From DATMER01 sp031390755 (GTDB taxonomy: Bacteria; Acidobacteriota; Thermoanaerobaculia; Multivoradales; UBA5704): DNA of 64,000 nucleotides. The notes below the pieces were generated by a model. It made no database searches, was not told the DNA's origin, and saw nothing but the letters and a program-made list of their open reading frames with translations. Made by a program: the position numbers and the translations under genes. Positions 14,413 to 23,487 of this stretch are shown here, in pieces (position 1 is the stretch's first letter; each line of letters begins with the position of its first letter). The stretch spans positions 1 to 64,000 of the forward strand of contig JANMTS010000015.1 of the NCBI GenBank assembly GCA_031390755.1, given 5' to 3'.

Positions 14413-15083
14413 GGGTTTGTCGCCTCTCTGCCCGTCTTGGGCGTCCTTGCGACAACTTTGTTACGCGGCGGGACGGACTTCGGGCTTGAAGACGGGCTCA
14501 AAAGCTCGTCGCGCGAGGCGATGGCCTTCTCCCGGCAGCGCAGGACGCGCACCCGGAGCGTGCCCTCGGCCACGTCGAGGCGCTGGCTCATCTCCCGGTA
14601 GGAGAGGCCGAGCACGAGCATCCTCCAGAGCCCGCGGCACTCCGGAGAGGAGCGGTCCAGGACGCGCAGCAGGAGATCCCGCTCCGCGGCGTCCTCAATG
14701 GCGGCGTGGATTGCCGCCCCTCCGCTTCCCCGCCCCCCCTGGGAACCGCCGCCGTCCTCCTGCTCCAGCGTCTCCAGGCCCGCCCACTGCCACTTCGACT
14801 GGGAGCGGATCTGGTCGAGGCAGGTGTGGCTGACCACGCGCCAGAGGTACGTCCGGAGGCTCGACTCGCCGCGGAACTTGCCATCGCGCAGCAGCCGGGT
14901 CACCTCCAGCTGGATGTCCTGAAGGGCGTCCTCCCACCGGTTCGCCAGGCGGCGCTGATACGGCCAGGCCGCGCGCTGGATCCAGCCGCTCAGGGTCGCA
15001 ACGGCATCCGGCTCCCCGCGCAGGAAGCGCTCCGCAACCTCGCGATCCCCGCGATCCCCGCGATCGTTTCGCTCGTCCCCCAT
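14409..15083 (-). CDS. ECF RNA polymerase sigma factor
   Basis: From the ATG at 15083 the protein has 224 residues. Region 2 is visible in ANRWEDALQDIQLEVTRLLR and SLRTYLWRVVSHTCLDQIRS, and region 4 in LVLGLSYREMSQRLDVAEGT followed by LRVRVLRCREKA. A GGGSQGGRGSGG linker separates the two. The N terminus has a short DRGDRGD repeat encoded by CGATCCCCG repeats. An earlier in-frame start (15167) adds 28 basic residues and is less likely. It is paired with the anti-sigma protein and divergent from the CHAT lipoprotein, a possible target. Confidence 0.82.
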   Translation of the reverse strand: MGDERNDRGDRGDREVAERFLRGEPDAVATLSGWIQRAAWPYQRRLANRWEDALQDIQLEVTRLLRDGKFRGESSLRTYLWRVVSHTCLDQIRSQSKWQWAGLETLEQEDGGGSQGGRGSGGAAIHAAIEDAAERDLLLRVLDRSSPECRGLWRMLVLGLSYREMSQRLDVAEGTLRVRVLRCREKAIASRDELLSPSSSPKSVPPRNKVVARTPKTGREATNP

Positions 15084-15228
15084 CGAGGCAATCCTATCCT
15101 TCTCTTCCGAGCGAAAGCTTGGCCTTCTTTCGACCCTTCCAGGCCTCCTCTTCCTCATCCTACGCAAACCGCCGGGAAACCCGCCACGGCTCCCGAACCG
15201 TGGGGTATGCTCCCGGGGAGCTCAGGCA

Positions 15229-18200
15229 ATGCAACAGGCCGTAACCTCCCTGTCCGTTCGACCGACATGGCGTACGCGAGCCCTCCCCTGGCTTGCCGGT
15301 CCCCTGGCGGCCGGGCTGCTCGCCTGCTCGTCGGCTCCCCAACCAACGAAACCCGCCGCGGACACGTTTCCCATCGCGGCCATGGCCCCTGCGGCCCGGC
15401 CTCTCCCCCATCTGGAGACGGGCGCTCCCCAGGAGGCCGAGGTCGCCGCCGGAGACTCCCTGGAGTACCCGGTCACTCTCGCGGCCGGCGACTACGTCCG
15501 CGCCCAGGTCGAGCAGACCCAGGCCGACGTGGTACTGCGGCTTTTCGACCCGGCCGGCGTCCAGATCGGGGAGGCCGACGGGCCGGGCGGGCGCAAGGAG
15601 CTCGACCAGCTCTCCTGGATCGCGGCCGCCGCGGGCGACTACCGGCTGGTGGTCGTGGCCAAGGAGGCCGGGCGCACCCGCCTCACCCTGGAGGCGCGGA
15701 GACCGTCGCGCCCGGGCGACGTGCAGAGGATCGAGGTGGAGCGGCACATCTGGGAGGCGGATCACCTGCGCTCCGCGGAGGACGTGCCGGCGAAGCGGCA
15801 GGCGCTGGCGCGGCTGGAGGAGGCGATTCCCATCGCCCAGGAGAGCGGCGACCTGGCGCTGGAGGCGGACCTCCTGATGCGCTGCGGGGCGATCCGGCGC
15901 GTTCTCGGAGAGACCGAGGCCGCGATCGTCCAGTGCGAGCGCGCCGTGAGCCTCGCCAAGCAGTCGGGCGACCGCAGGATCGAGGCCTCCGCCCTCAACA
16001 ACCTGGCCGTCATCTACGGCCGGACCGGAAACGAGCCGAGGGCGCTGGAGCTTTACCAGGAGAGCCTGACGATCTGGGAGAGCCTGGGCGACGGCGCCGA
16101 GACGGGAACGACGCGCTACAACCTCGGAGCGCTCCTCCTGCAACGGGGCGAAATCGACGCCGCCCTTGTCCACCTGGAGCGCGCCCTGGAGCTGCGCCGC
16201 GCCAACGGCTCCCAGGATCAGACGCTGATCCTCACCGGGATCGCCCGCGCCAGGCTGGACAAAGGGGATCCCGACGGCGCCCTCGAGCTGCTGCAACAGG
16301 CTCTCGACATCAGCCGGCGCCTGGGCCAGCGCAACGACGAGGCCAACGTGCTCCAGCACACGGCCAGCGTCTACTTGCGCCGCGGCGAGCTTCAACGGTC
16401 GCTGGAGGTGTACAACGACGCCCTGGATCTGTACCGGCGGGTCGGCGACCGCGCCCACGAAGGGCAGATCCTTTCTAGCCTCGGCACGGTCGCCCTCTAC
16501 CTCGGAGACCGCGACCGCGCCCTGGAGCTCCATACCCAGGCGCTCCAGGTCCACCGGGACATGAAGAGCCGCGCCTGGGAGGCCCTGGCGCTCTGCGACA
16601 TCGGGTGGATCTACGAGCTGCGGAAGGAATCCCAGGCAGCCCTGGAGAATTTCACCAGCGCCCTCGAAAGCACCCGCGAGAGCGGCAATCTCGGCACCCA
16701 GGCGTTCGCCCTCCTTGGCCTGGGGCGGGTGAGGCTCACTCTCGGGCTCCCCAGGGAAGCCATCGCCGATCTGGAGGGCGCCCTGGCACTCTTCCGCAAG
16801 ACTGACAACTCGATCGGGGTGATCGGCACGCTCGTGGATCTGGGCCGGGCCGCACAGGCGCTCGGCGACATGGATCGGGCCGCCGAGCTCTTCCAGCAGG
16901 CCCGCGACCTCAGCCGGCAGAGGAAGACACTGATGGCCGAAGCGGTGGCGCAGGCGGCGGTGGCCCGCCTGGAACGGGACCGCGGCGACCTGGCCGGCGC
17001 GGCCGGGGCCATGGAGGAGGCGCTGCGCATCCTCGAATCGGTCCGCCCCAAGGTGGCGAGCCAGCGGTTCCGGGCTTCCTTCTTCGCCTCCCGCCGCGAC
17101 TATTTCGACTTCTACGTCGATCTCCAGGTACGGATGGAACAGGCCGAGCCGGGCTCCGGCCACCTCGCCATGGCCCTGGCCACCAGCGAGCGGGCGCGCG
17201 CCAGGGCTCTCCTCGACCTGCTGGCCGAGGGCCGGATCGACGTGCGCCAGGGCGTGGCGCCCGAGCTGAAGCGGAAGGAGACGGAGATCGCCCAGCGCAT
17301 CACCTGGCTCCAGAGCCGGCTGCTCGACGACCTGTCGGGACGCGGCCGGATCGGCTCGCCGCAGGGGATCGAGGCCGAGCTCGACCAGGCCGAGGAGGAG
17401 CGGGAGCGCCTGGAATGGCAGATCCGGCGGGAGCACCCGCGCTATGCCGCGGTGAGCCATCCCCTTCCCTTGCAGCTCCAGCGCATCCAGGAGCTGCTCG
17501 ACGACCGCACGGCGCTGCTGGAGTACTCGGTGGGCCAGGAGGGATCCTTTCTCTTCGTCGTAACCCGCGGCGGATTGTCCAGCTTTTCCCTCCCGCCCGG
17601 GCCGGAGCTGGCCAGCCAGGTGGACATCCTGCGCCAGACCCTGGCCGAGCCGGGCCGGCGCCTCTACTCGCGCTATGTAGATACCGCCTGGCAGCTATAC
17701 CGGACGCTGATCCAGCCCGCCGAAGCCCTGCTCCGCGACAAGCCGAACCTGATCCTGGTGCCGGACGGACCGCTGCTGCTCCTGAGCTTCGAGGCCCTGC
17801 TCACCGCTCCGCCGGACCCGGCGCGAGGGGGATACGATTCGCTTCCCTATCTCATCCTCGACCGGTCCGTGACCTACGTCCCGTCGGCGAGCGTGCTGGC
17901 CGAGTTGGGCGCGCCGCGGCCGGCCGGAGCGAGACCTCCCGAGGCCAAGCTGTTCCTCGGCTTCGGCGATCCGGACTATGGAGGGCCGGCGAAGCCGGCA
18001 GATACGGCGAGCCCATCCAGCCCGTCCCCTGAAGGCACGCTCACCCGCTCTCTCCAGAAGGCCGGGCTGCCGCATCCGCATCCGCTTCCCGAGTCGCGCA
18101 ACGAGGTCACCCGGATCGCGGGCCTGTTCCCGGCCGGCCGGGCCCAGCTCTTCCTCGGCTCCGAGGCTTCCGAAGAGGACGTCAAGAACAATCCCTCGCT

Positions 18201-18696
18201 GAAGGATGCCTGGCGCATCCACTTCGCGGTCCACGGCTTCACGGACGAGACGCGGCCCGAGCTGTCCGGCCTGGTGCTGGCGCTCGACGGCGACCACGCC
18301 GAAGACGGCCTCCTCCAGGTGTACGAGATCTTCAACCTCCAGCTCGACGCCGACCTCGTGGTGCTTTCGGCCTGCGACACCGGCCTCGGCCTGAACGTCA
18401 ACGGCGAGGGTCTCCTGGGCGTGACCCGCGCTCTTCTGTATGCCGGCGCGTCCAGCGTGGTGGTCAGCCTGTGGCAGGTTGCGGATATTTCCACGTCTGA
18501 GCTTATGATTCGCTTCTACGAAAACCTGGAGGGGAAGGACGACAAGGCGGACGCGTTGCGGCTCTCGAAGCTGGCCATGATCCGCGGCGGCCGGTTCGGT
18601 CATCCCTACTTCTGGGCACCGTTCATCCTGATCGGCCAGCCCGGAGTATCGGAGGGGGTCGACCAGGTAACGGAACCGGGCGTTGTGCGCCCATGA
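15229..18696 (+). CDS. TPR-CHAT caspase-like lipoprotein
   Basis: This 1155-residue protein has a lipoprotein signal (LAGPLAAGLLAC) and a beta-rich domain at about residues 60-150. About ten TPR repeats follow at about 190-600 (SALNNLAVIYGRTGNEPRAL, VLQHTASVYLRRGELQRSLE), and a C-terminal CHAT peptidase domain lies at about 790-1145. The catalytic pair is visible as VHGF (H1002) and LSACDTG (C1049), and the domain ends with FWAPFILIG. CHAT proteases are caspase relatives that cut partner proteins after an activating signal. The lipid anchor puts this one in the envelope. A tiny membrane protein follows after 56 bp and may be its partner. Confidence 0.9.
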   Translation: MQQAVTSLSVRPTWRTRALPWLAGPLAAGLLACSSAPQPTKPAADTFPIAAMAPAARPLPHLETGAPQEAEVAAGDSLEYPVTLAAGDYVRAQVEQTQADVVLRLFDPAGVQIGEADGPGGRKELDQLSWIAAAAGDYRLVVVAKEAGRTRLTLEARRPSRPGDVQRIEVERHIWEADHLRSAEDVPAKRQALARLEEAIPIAQESGDLALEADLLMRCGAIRRVLGETEAAIVQCERAVSLAKQSGDRRIEASALNNLAVIYGRTGNEPRALELYQESLTIWESLGDGAETGTTRYNLGALLLQRGEIDAALVHLERALELRRANGSQDQTLILTGIARARLDKGDPDGALELLQQALDISRRLGQRNDEANVLQHTASVYLRRGELQRSLEVYNDALDLYRRVGDRAHEGQILSSLGTVALYLGDRDRALELHTQALQVHRDMKSRAWEALALCDIGWIYELRKESQAALENFTSALESTRESGNLGTQAFALLGLGRVRLTLGLPREAIADLEGALALFRKTDNSIGVIGTLVDLGRAAQALGDMDRAAELFQQARDLSRQRKTLMAEAVAQAAVARLERDRGDLAGAAGAMEEALRILESVRPKVASQRFRASFFASRRDYFDFYVDLQVRMEQAEPGSGHLAMALATSERARARALLDLLAEGRIDVRQGVAPELKRKETEIAQRITWLQSRLLDDLSGRGRIGSPQGIEAELDQAEEERERLEWQIRREHPRYAAVSHPLPLQLQRIQELLDDRTALLEYSVGQEGSFLFVVTRGGLSSFSLPPGPELASQVDILRQTLAEPGRRLYSRYVDTAWQLYRTLIQPAEALLRDKPNLILVPDGPLLLLSFEALLTAPPDPARGGYDSLPYLILDRSVTYVPSASVLAELGAPRPAGARPPEAKLFLGFGDPDYGGPAKPADTASPSSPSPEGTLTRSLQKAGLPHPHPLPESRNEVTRIAGLFPAGRAQLFLGSEASEEDVKNNPSLKDAWRIHFAVHGFTDETRPELSGLVLALDGDHAEDGLLQVYEIFNLQLDADLVVLSACDTGLGLNVNGEGLLGVTRALLYAGASSVVVSLWQVADISTSELMIRFYENLEGKDDKADALRLSKLAMIRGGRFGHPYFWAPFILIGQPGVSEGVDQVTEPGVVRP

Positions 18697-18752
18697 GCTG
18701 AGAGTCCCGCAAGCCATTCAACGCTGTTTTTACTTGGAAGGGGGGAAACAGG

Positions 18753-18995
18753 ATGCCAGAGCAGGACAGGACGGGAGTGCCTGGCCACGAGTTGCCGCCG
18801 CCCAGGCCGATGTTCGCGGCCATCGCCGCGGTCGGATTCAACCTGGCGGCCCTGATCGCAATCCTTCTGGATTATTGCGATGCCGCCTTGATCCTCATCA
18901 TTCTCGCAATTCTGTTCGGCGGCTTCGTCGTCAAGCGCATCAGCTCGCCGAGCGACAAGCAACCCGTGGATGGCCACGAGCTGCCTCCTCCCTAA
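18753..18995 (+). CDS. 80-residue membrane protein with GHELPPP at both ends
   Basis: A strong site (GGAAGGGGGGAAACAGG) precedes the ATG. The peptide has two adjacent hydrophobic segments (MFAAIAAVGFNLAALIAILL and AALILIILAILFGGFVV). The same heptapeptide, GHELPPP, occurs at residues 11-17 and again at the very C terminus. No family is recognised. Its position directly after the CHAT lipoprotein suggests co-transcription. The duplicated terminal motif could be a recognition or cleavage site for the protease, but that is a guess. Confidence 0.75.
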   Translation: MPEQDRTGVPGHELPPPRPMFAAIAAVGFNLAALIAILLDYCDAALILIILAILFGGFVVKRISSPSDKQPVDGHELPPP

Positions 18996-19017
18996 CCACG
19001 AAAAAGACCACGAAAGA

Positions 19018-19047
19018 CTCTCCGGCGTCCCGTTGGACGCCGGAGAG
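19018..19047. terminator. 13-bp hairpin downstream of the small membrane protein
   Basis: CTCTCCGGCGTCC (19018-19030) and GGACGCCGGAGAG (19035-19047) are perfectly complementary around a 4-nt loop. No T-run follows. It most likely stops or stabilises the CHAT-gene transcript. Confidence 0.6.
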
Positions 19048-19068
19048 TCACCTATACTTCCGAGCGGT

Positions 19069-19155
19069 ATGAAAGAGATCGATCCGATCCTCTCGGCCGA
19101 GGAGATCGTCAACCTCCTCGGCCTCGCTCCCCATCCCGAAGGCGGTTTCGGGACC
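19069..19155 (+). pseudogene. 5' fragment of a DUF985 (cupin) gene
   Basis: The frame from ATG 19069 reads MKEIDPILSAEEIVNLLGLA followed by PHPEGGF. That is the start of the DUF985 cupin family, where the next residues should be YRETYR. After 27 codons the similarity stops and the macro-domain gene begins on the other strand. Only the first fifth of the gene remains. Confidence 0.6.
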
Positions 19156-19186
19156 ACGACTACGAGAGCGGCAGGCAGGAAGACTC

Positions 19187-19702
19187 CTAGCGGAAACCGC
19201 GCCGCAGCTCGCGCTTGAAGACCTGGAACGCGTCGTCGCCATAGAGGCAGATGACGACGCGCTCCAGCTTGGTGCCGCCCTGGAGGAAGCGCTGGACCTC
19301 GGTGAGGATGATCCTGGCGGCGCGGTCGATCGGAAATCCGAAGATCCCGGTCGAAATGGCGGGCATGCCGATCGACTTGAGGCCCCGGCGGTCGGCGAGG
19401 GCCAGGGCGGCGCGGACGGCGGCGGCGAGCTTCTTGTCCTCGTCCCCGTCGCCCATCCGGGGTCCGACGGCGTGGATCACCCGCCTGGCCTTGAGGTGGC
19501 CTCCGCCGGTCATCACGGCCGTCCCCACCGGAGTGCCGCCGATCCGGTTGCACTCCTCCTGGATCGTGGGCCCGCCTTTCGCCCGGATCGCTCCCGCCAC
19601 GCCCCCGCCGAGCTGAAGCTGCTCGTTGGCCGGGTTGACGATCGCGTCCACGTCGAGATCCGTGATGTCCCCTTCGAGGATCTCGAGCTGGGTGTGGTCC
19701 AT
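19187..19702 (-). CDS. Macro-domain protein (ADP-ribose or O-acetyl-ADP-ribose processing)
   Basis: From ATG 19702 the product has 171 residues. It carries all macro-domain landmarks: LEILEGDITDLDVDAIVNPA, NEQLQLGGGVAGAIRAKGG, VIHAVGPRMGDGDE and SIGMPAISTGIFGFPID. Family members hydrolyse O-acetyl-ADP-ribose or remove ADP-ribose from proteins or DNA. A TTG at 19741 with GGAGG five bases upstream is an alternative start adding 13 residues, and has the better ribosome-binding site. It is transcribed away from argS and stands alone. Confidence 0.9.
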   Translation of the reverse strand: MDHTQLEILEGDITDLDVDAIVNPANEQLQLGGGVAGAIRAKGGPTIQEECNRIGGTPVGTAVMTGGGHLKARRVIHAVGPRMGDGDEDKKLAAAVRAALALADRRGLKSIGMPAISTGIFGFPIDRAARIILTEVQRFLQGGTKLERVVICLYGDDAFQVFKRELRRGFR

Positions 19703-19808
19703 CGGGATGACCAGGCGGTTGGTGGAATCTTCGACGGGCAATGCATCCTCCCGGGCCGGCGTCGGACGCGGCCTCTTCCATAACCTATAGTGTAGACTCC
19801 TGCGCGCC

Positions 19809-21731
19809 ATGTTGACGGAATTGAAAGCTCAACTCGCCGACGAGCTGGCCCGGGCGATCCGGGAGACGTTCGGCGTCGACCATCAGCCGGTGGTGGAGGT
19901 TCCCCCCCGGCGCGAGCTGGGCGACCTCGCCTCCCCGGCTCCCATGCAGCTCGCCCGCGCCCTGAAGCGCAACCCGCGCGCCATCGCCGAGGAGCTGGCC
20001 GCCGCGTTCCAGCGGCCCCCCCTCGTGCGCGAGGTGCAGATCCAGGGTGCCGGATACCTGAATTTCTATCTCGACCGGGCCGCCGTGACTGCCCAGCTGC
20101 TGGAGGGGAGTCTTCTTCCCACGGCGACGCCGCGGCCCAAGATCGTCATCGAGCACACGAACATCAACCCGAACAAGGCGGCCCACATCGGCCACCTGCG
20201 CAACGCCGTGCTCGGCGACGTCCTGGCGCGCGCCCTCAAGAGCCTGGGCTATCCCGTCGAGATCCAGAACTACATCGACGACACCGGCGTGCAGCTCGCC
20301 GACGTCATCGTCGGCTTCGTCGACCTCCGCGGGCTGTCCAAAGAAGAAATCGCGGCCATCCCCGAGCCGTTCGACTACTACTGCTGGGATCTCTACAGCG
20401 AGGTCGGCCGCTGGTACGAGGCGGACAAGAGCCGCCAGACCCTGCGGCGGGACACCCTCCACCAGCTGGAACGGGGCGAAGGCGACCGCGCCGACCTCGG
20501 ACGCTTCGTGGCCCGGCGGGTCGTCAGCCGCCACCTCGCGACCATGCGCCGGCTCGACATCTCGTACGACCTGCTGACGCGGGAGAGCGAGATCCTGAGC
20601 CTCAACTTCTTCTCCAAGGCCTTCGAGCTGCTCAAGCAGAGCGGCGCCGTCCACCTGGAGGCGGATGGAAAGAACCAGGGCTGCTGGGTGATGCCGCTCT
20701 CGCAGAGCGAGGAGTTCTCCGGTCTCGAAGATCCGGACAAGGTGATCGTCCGCTCCGACGGCACCGTCACCTACGTGGGCAAGGACATCGCCTACCAGCT
20801 CTGGAAGTTCGGGCTTCTCGGGCTCGATTTCGGCTACCGCTTCTGGCAGGAAGAGGGCGTCTGGGAGACCCTCGGCGCCGATCACGGTGACACCCATCCC
20901 GTCTTTGGCCGGGCGCACCGGGTGATCAACGTCATCGACGCCCGCCAGAGCTATCTCCAGAAGATCGTGCGCGCGGGCCTCCAGTCCCTCGGCCACACGG
21001 CGGAGGCCGACCGCTCCGTGCATTTCGCCTATGAGATGGTCGCGCTGTCCACGGCCACCGCCCGCCTGCTCGGCTACATCGGGGAAGGCGAGGACGAGGG
21101 CAAGGCGCTGGAGATGTCCGGCCGCAAGGGGATCGGCGTCAAGGCCGACGACCTCATGGACCAGCTCATCGCCAAGAGCCGCGAGGAGATCGGCAAGCGC
21201 AACCGCGATCTCTCCGAGGCCGAGCTCGACGGCCTGGCCCGGCAGATCGCCACGGCCGCGCTCCGCTTCTTCATGGTCAAGGCGACCACCAACCGGGTGA
21301 TCGCGTTCGACTTCGACGAGGCCCTGAGCTTCGAGGGCGAGTCCGGCCCGTACCTCCAGTACTCGCTGGTGCGGGCGAAGAACATCCGCCGCCGGCTGCG
21401 CGAGGCGGACCTGGCCGACGACGTCACGGCCGAGGAGGTCGCGGCGCTCCCCGCCGAGGTCTTCGGCGAGGATCTCTGGGATCTCACCCTGGCCGTGGCG
21501 GAGACCGGCGAGATCGTCGAGAAGGGAGCCGAGAGCCTGGAGCTGTCGATGATCGCCCGCCATGCCCTCGGTCTGGCCCAGCGGTTCAACGGCCTCTACC
21601 ACAAACATCCGATCCTTCAGGAGAAGGACGAGGCGGTGCGGGCGGCCCGGCTGGCCACCGTGCAGATCTTCCGCCGCGGCCTGGAGACGCTGGGCGAGCT
21701 TCTGGGGATCCCACTTCCGGAGAAGATGTGA
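19809..21731 (+). CDS. argS: Arginyl-tRNA synthetase
   Basis: This 640-residue class I synthetase charges tRNA-Arg with arginine. The N-terminal Add-1 domain covers about residues 1-85. The HIGH motif is H126-I-G-H129, within NPNKAAHIGHLRNAVLGD. The KMSKS position is replaced by MSGRKGIGVK, as in many bacterial ArgRS of this branch. The C-terminal anticodon-binding domain ends LETLGELLGIPLPEKM. The ATG at 19809 lies about 20 bp downstream of a TATAGT hexamer. The next gene starts within its stop codon (TGATG), so the two are coupled. Confidence 0.95.
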   Translation: MLTELKAQLADELARAIRETFGVDHQPVVEVPPRRELGDLASPAPMQLARALKRNPRAIAEELAAAFQRPPLVREVQIQGAGYLNFYLDRAAVTAQLLEGSLLPTATPRPKIVIEHTNINPNKAAHIGHLRNAVLGDVLARALKSLGYPVEIQNYIDDTGVQLADVIVGFVDLRGLSKEEIAAIPEPFDYYCWDLYSEVGRWYEADKSRQTLRRDTLHQLERGEGDRADLGRFVARRVVSRHLATMRRLDISYDLLTRESEILSLNFFSKAFELLKQSGAVHLEADGKNQGCWVMPLSQSEEFSGLEDPDKVIVRSDGTVTYVGKDIAYQLWKFGLLGLDFGYRFWQEEGVWETLGADHGDTHPVFGRAHRVINVIDARQSYLQKIVRAGLQSLGHTAEADRSVHFAYEMVALSTATARLLGYIGEGEDEGKALEMSGRKGIGVKADDLMDQLIAKSREEIGKRNRDLSEAELDGLARQIATAALRFFMVKATTNRVIAFDFDEALSFEGESGPYLQYSLVRAKNIRRRLREADLADDVTAEEVAALPAEVFGEDLWDLTLAVAETGEIVEKGAESLELSMIARHALGLAQRFNGLYHKHPILQEKDEAVRAARLATVQIFRRGLETLGELLGIPLPEKM

Positions 21732-22459
21732 TGCAACCAGGCGCGCCCAAGAAGCAAACCTCGGTCTGGGTCTATGTCGGCTGCGGCTGTGCAGGGCTGG
21801 TCATCCTCGCGATGCTCGCCATGGCCGGCGCCACGTGGTTCGCCTACCGCGAGGGGCAGGAGCTCAAGAAGGCCTGGACCGACCCGGCCACGCGCGAAGC
21901 CCGCGCCAAAGAAGTGGTCCACTACGACAAGCTGCCCGAGGGCTACTACCCCATGGGATCGTTCTCCATCCCGTTCCTGATGGAGATGGCGCTCTTCACC
22001 GACGATCCGCCGAAGCCCGGCACTACGCCCGAGAAGAACCAGGAGGCGGGCGGGTTCAAGGAGCGCGGCTTCATCTACGTGAACGCGCGGCAGATGGGCG
22101 ACAAGGCGACGGAGCTGAAGGACTACGTGGAAGGCAAGGGCAAGGCGCCCGACTGGCTCGACGTGAACGTCAAGTCGGACGCGGGCGAGGTGGTCGCGCA
22201 GGGGGATGTCGAGGTGAACGGCACGAAGGTCGTCTACCGTTCGAGCCGCGGCCGGATCACCCACGACAACAAGACAACCGAAGGCATCACCACCATGATG
22301 CTGTTCAACTGTCCCGGCGACGGCCGCGTCCGGGTCGGCATCTGGTTCGGACCGGATCCGGACCCCGCCAAGCCCAAGGAAGAGATCGAGCTGGCCGGCA
22401 CCAACGCCGACCCGGAAGAGATGAAGGCGTTCGTCTCGCACTTCCGGGTCTGCGGCTAG
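21731..22459 (+). CDS. Single-pass membrane protein, function unknown
   Basis: The 242-residue product has one N-terminal membrane segment (VYVGCGCAGLVILAMLAMAG) and a soluble domain, probably outside the membrane, with EGYYPMGSFSIPFLMEMALF and a late beta-rich part (VVYRSSRGRITHDNKTTEGI). No family is recognised. The start shares one base with the argS stop codon and is preceded by GGAGAAG from the argS end. The stop codon lies in the arm of a convergent hairpin. Confidence 0.75.
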   Translation: MQPGAPKKQTSVWVYVGCGCAGLVILAMLAMAGATWFAYREGQELKKAWTDPATREARAKEVVHYDKLPEGYYPMGSFSIPFLMEMALFTDDPPKPGTTPEKNQEAGGFKERGFIYVNARQMGDKATELKDYVEGKGKAPDWLDVNVKSDAGEVVAQGDVEVNGTKVVYRSSRGRITHDNKTTEGITTMMLFNCPGDGRVRVGIWFGPDPDPAKPKEEIELAGTNADPEEMKAFVSHFRVCG

Positions 22460-22486
22460 TAGGGCGGCCACAAGGGCCGCCCCTAC
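22459..22486. terminator. Bidirectional hairpin spanning two convergent stop codons
   Basis: GTAGGGCGGCC (22459-22469) pairs with GGCCGCCCCTAC (22475-22486) with one bulged base. The plus-strand stop TAG is at 22457-22459 and the minus-strand stop TAG at 22485-22483, so each gene ends inside an arm. There is no T-run, but the placement strongly suggests a shared terminator. Confidence 0.7.
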
Positions 22487-23487
22487 AGCCCTTCCTTGGG
22501 CTCCTCCAGAGCGTTGGCCGTCGTCGGCATCGACGCCGGCCGCGCCAGGCACTGAACCCAGACCACCCGGAAGCCTTCGGGCGTGCGCTCGAAGGCGACT
22601 CCGATCCCCATCTGCGTGTAGCCGCCGCCGAGCAGGTTGGAGGTTCTGCCTCCGCTCGTGTCCAGAAGGGCCGACATCGCCTGCTCCGGGGTCAGCGCAT
22701 CCACCACGATCCGCTCTCCAATGGCCCCGATGGCTCCGGCCGCCCGATAGCGCTGCTGCTTGACCTTGAGCGCCAGCGGACCGGCCTCCTTGAGCGGCCG
22801 GCCGTCGCGGATCGTCGCCAGGACGGCCTCGGCGTGCAGCTGGGCGGCTCTCTCCAGCGCCGGATGGCGGGCGAGCAGCTCGCGCTTCGCCCCGGCCCGC
22901 GCCTCATTGACCCGGAGCAGCAGCTCCTTCCGCAGGTTGTCGAGATTCTGGAGGGCCAGCGTCTGCCGCTCGTACAGCTCGGCGACGTACCGGTCGAGAT
23001 AGCTCTTCTCGGATCGGGCGAGCACGAAGCTGTAGACCGGCGTCCCGCGAACCTCGCCGATGCCGACGCCGAGATCGCGGACGTCCGGGTGGAGAAGGCT
23101 GTTGCGGTTGGACTCCGGATGCTCCGCCCACCCCCTGGCGAGAGCCTCGGGCGGCTCGGGCGTCGTGGCCAGCTTCGCGGTGACGAGCTGGAAGGTGTAG
23201 CCGGCGGCCCGCGCCCAATCCTCGACCTGCTTTCCATCTCCGGTGGAGAACGCGACGGTCTGGCGCGCCGTCATGTCGTCCGCGTGACTCTGAGCGGCGC
23301 GGGTCAATGCCGGATCGAGCGCGAGCGGCTGGAGATCCAGGCGTGCCCGCTCGGCGTTGATCAAATCCAGAAAGGTGCGCCGCAGCGGCTCGGGGTCGGG
23401 TCCTGCGAAGGCGGAGGAAACAGAGAAGGCGGCGCCAAGAAGCAGCGCCACCCCTAGAGAAAGCACCCTTCGATCAATCTTCCTCAT
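22483..23487 (-). CDS. Secreted protein with two CAP/SCP domains
   Basis: The 334-residue product has a signal peptide (VLSLGVALLLGAAFSVSSAF). It contains two CAP-like modules, one from about residue 30 (RTFLDLINAERARLDLQPLA, then LTRAAQSHADDMTAR) and one from about 185 (LLLRVNEARAGAKRELLARH, then LERAAQLHAEAV), ending with GGGYTQMGIGVAFERTPEGF. CAP proteins are secreted and often bind lipids or act in interbacterial or host contact; a tandem pair is less usual. It overlaps the ABC permease gene by 14 bp, so it may depend on that transporter or simply share its promoter. Confidence 0.82.
   Translation of the reverse strand: MRKIDRRVLSLGVALLLGAAFSVSSAFAGPDPEPLRRTFLDLINAERARLDLQPLALDPALTRAAQSHADDMTARQTVAFSTGDGKQVEDWARAAGYTFQLVTAKLATTPEPPEALARGWAEHPESNRNSLLHPDVRDLGVGIGEVRGTPVYSFVLARSEKSYLDRYVAELYERQTLALQNLDNLRKELLLRVNEARAGAKRELLARHPALERAAQLHAEAVLATIRDGRPLKEAGPLALKVKQQRYRAAGAIGAIGERIVVDALTPEQAMSALLDTSGGRTSNLLGGGYTQMGIGVAFERTPEGFRVVWVQCLARPASMPTTANALEEPKEGL

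Noticed and set aside
15160..17460. 766-codon open frame on the minus strand
   Set aside because: It is antisense to the TPR-CHAT gene. The TPR and CHAT motifs on the plus strand are unambiguous.
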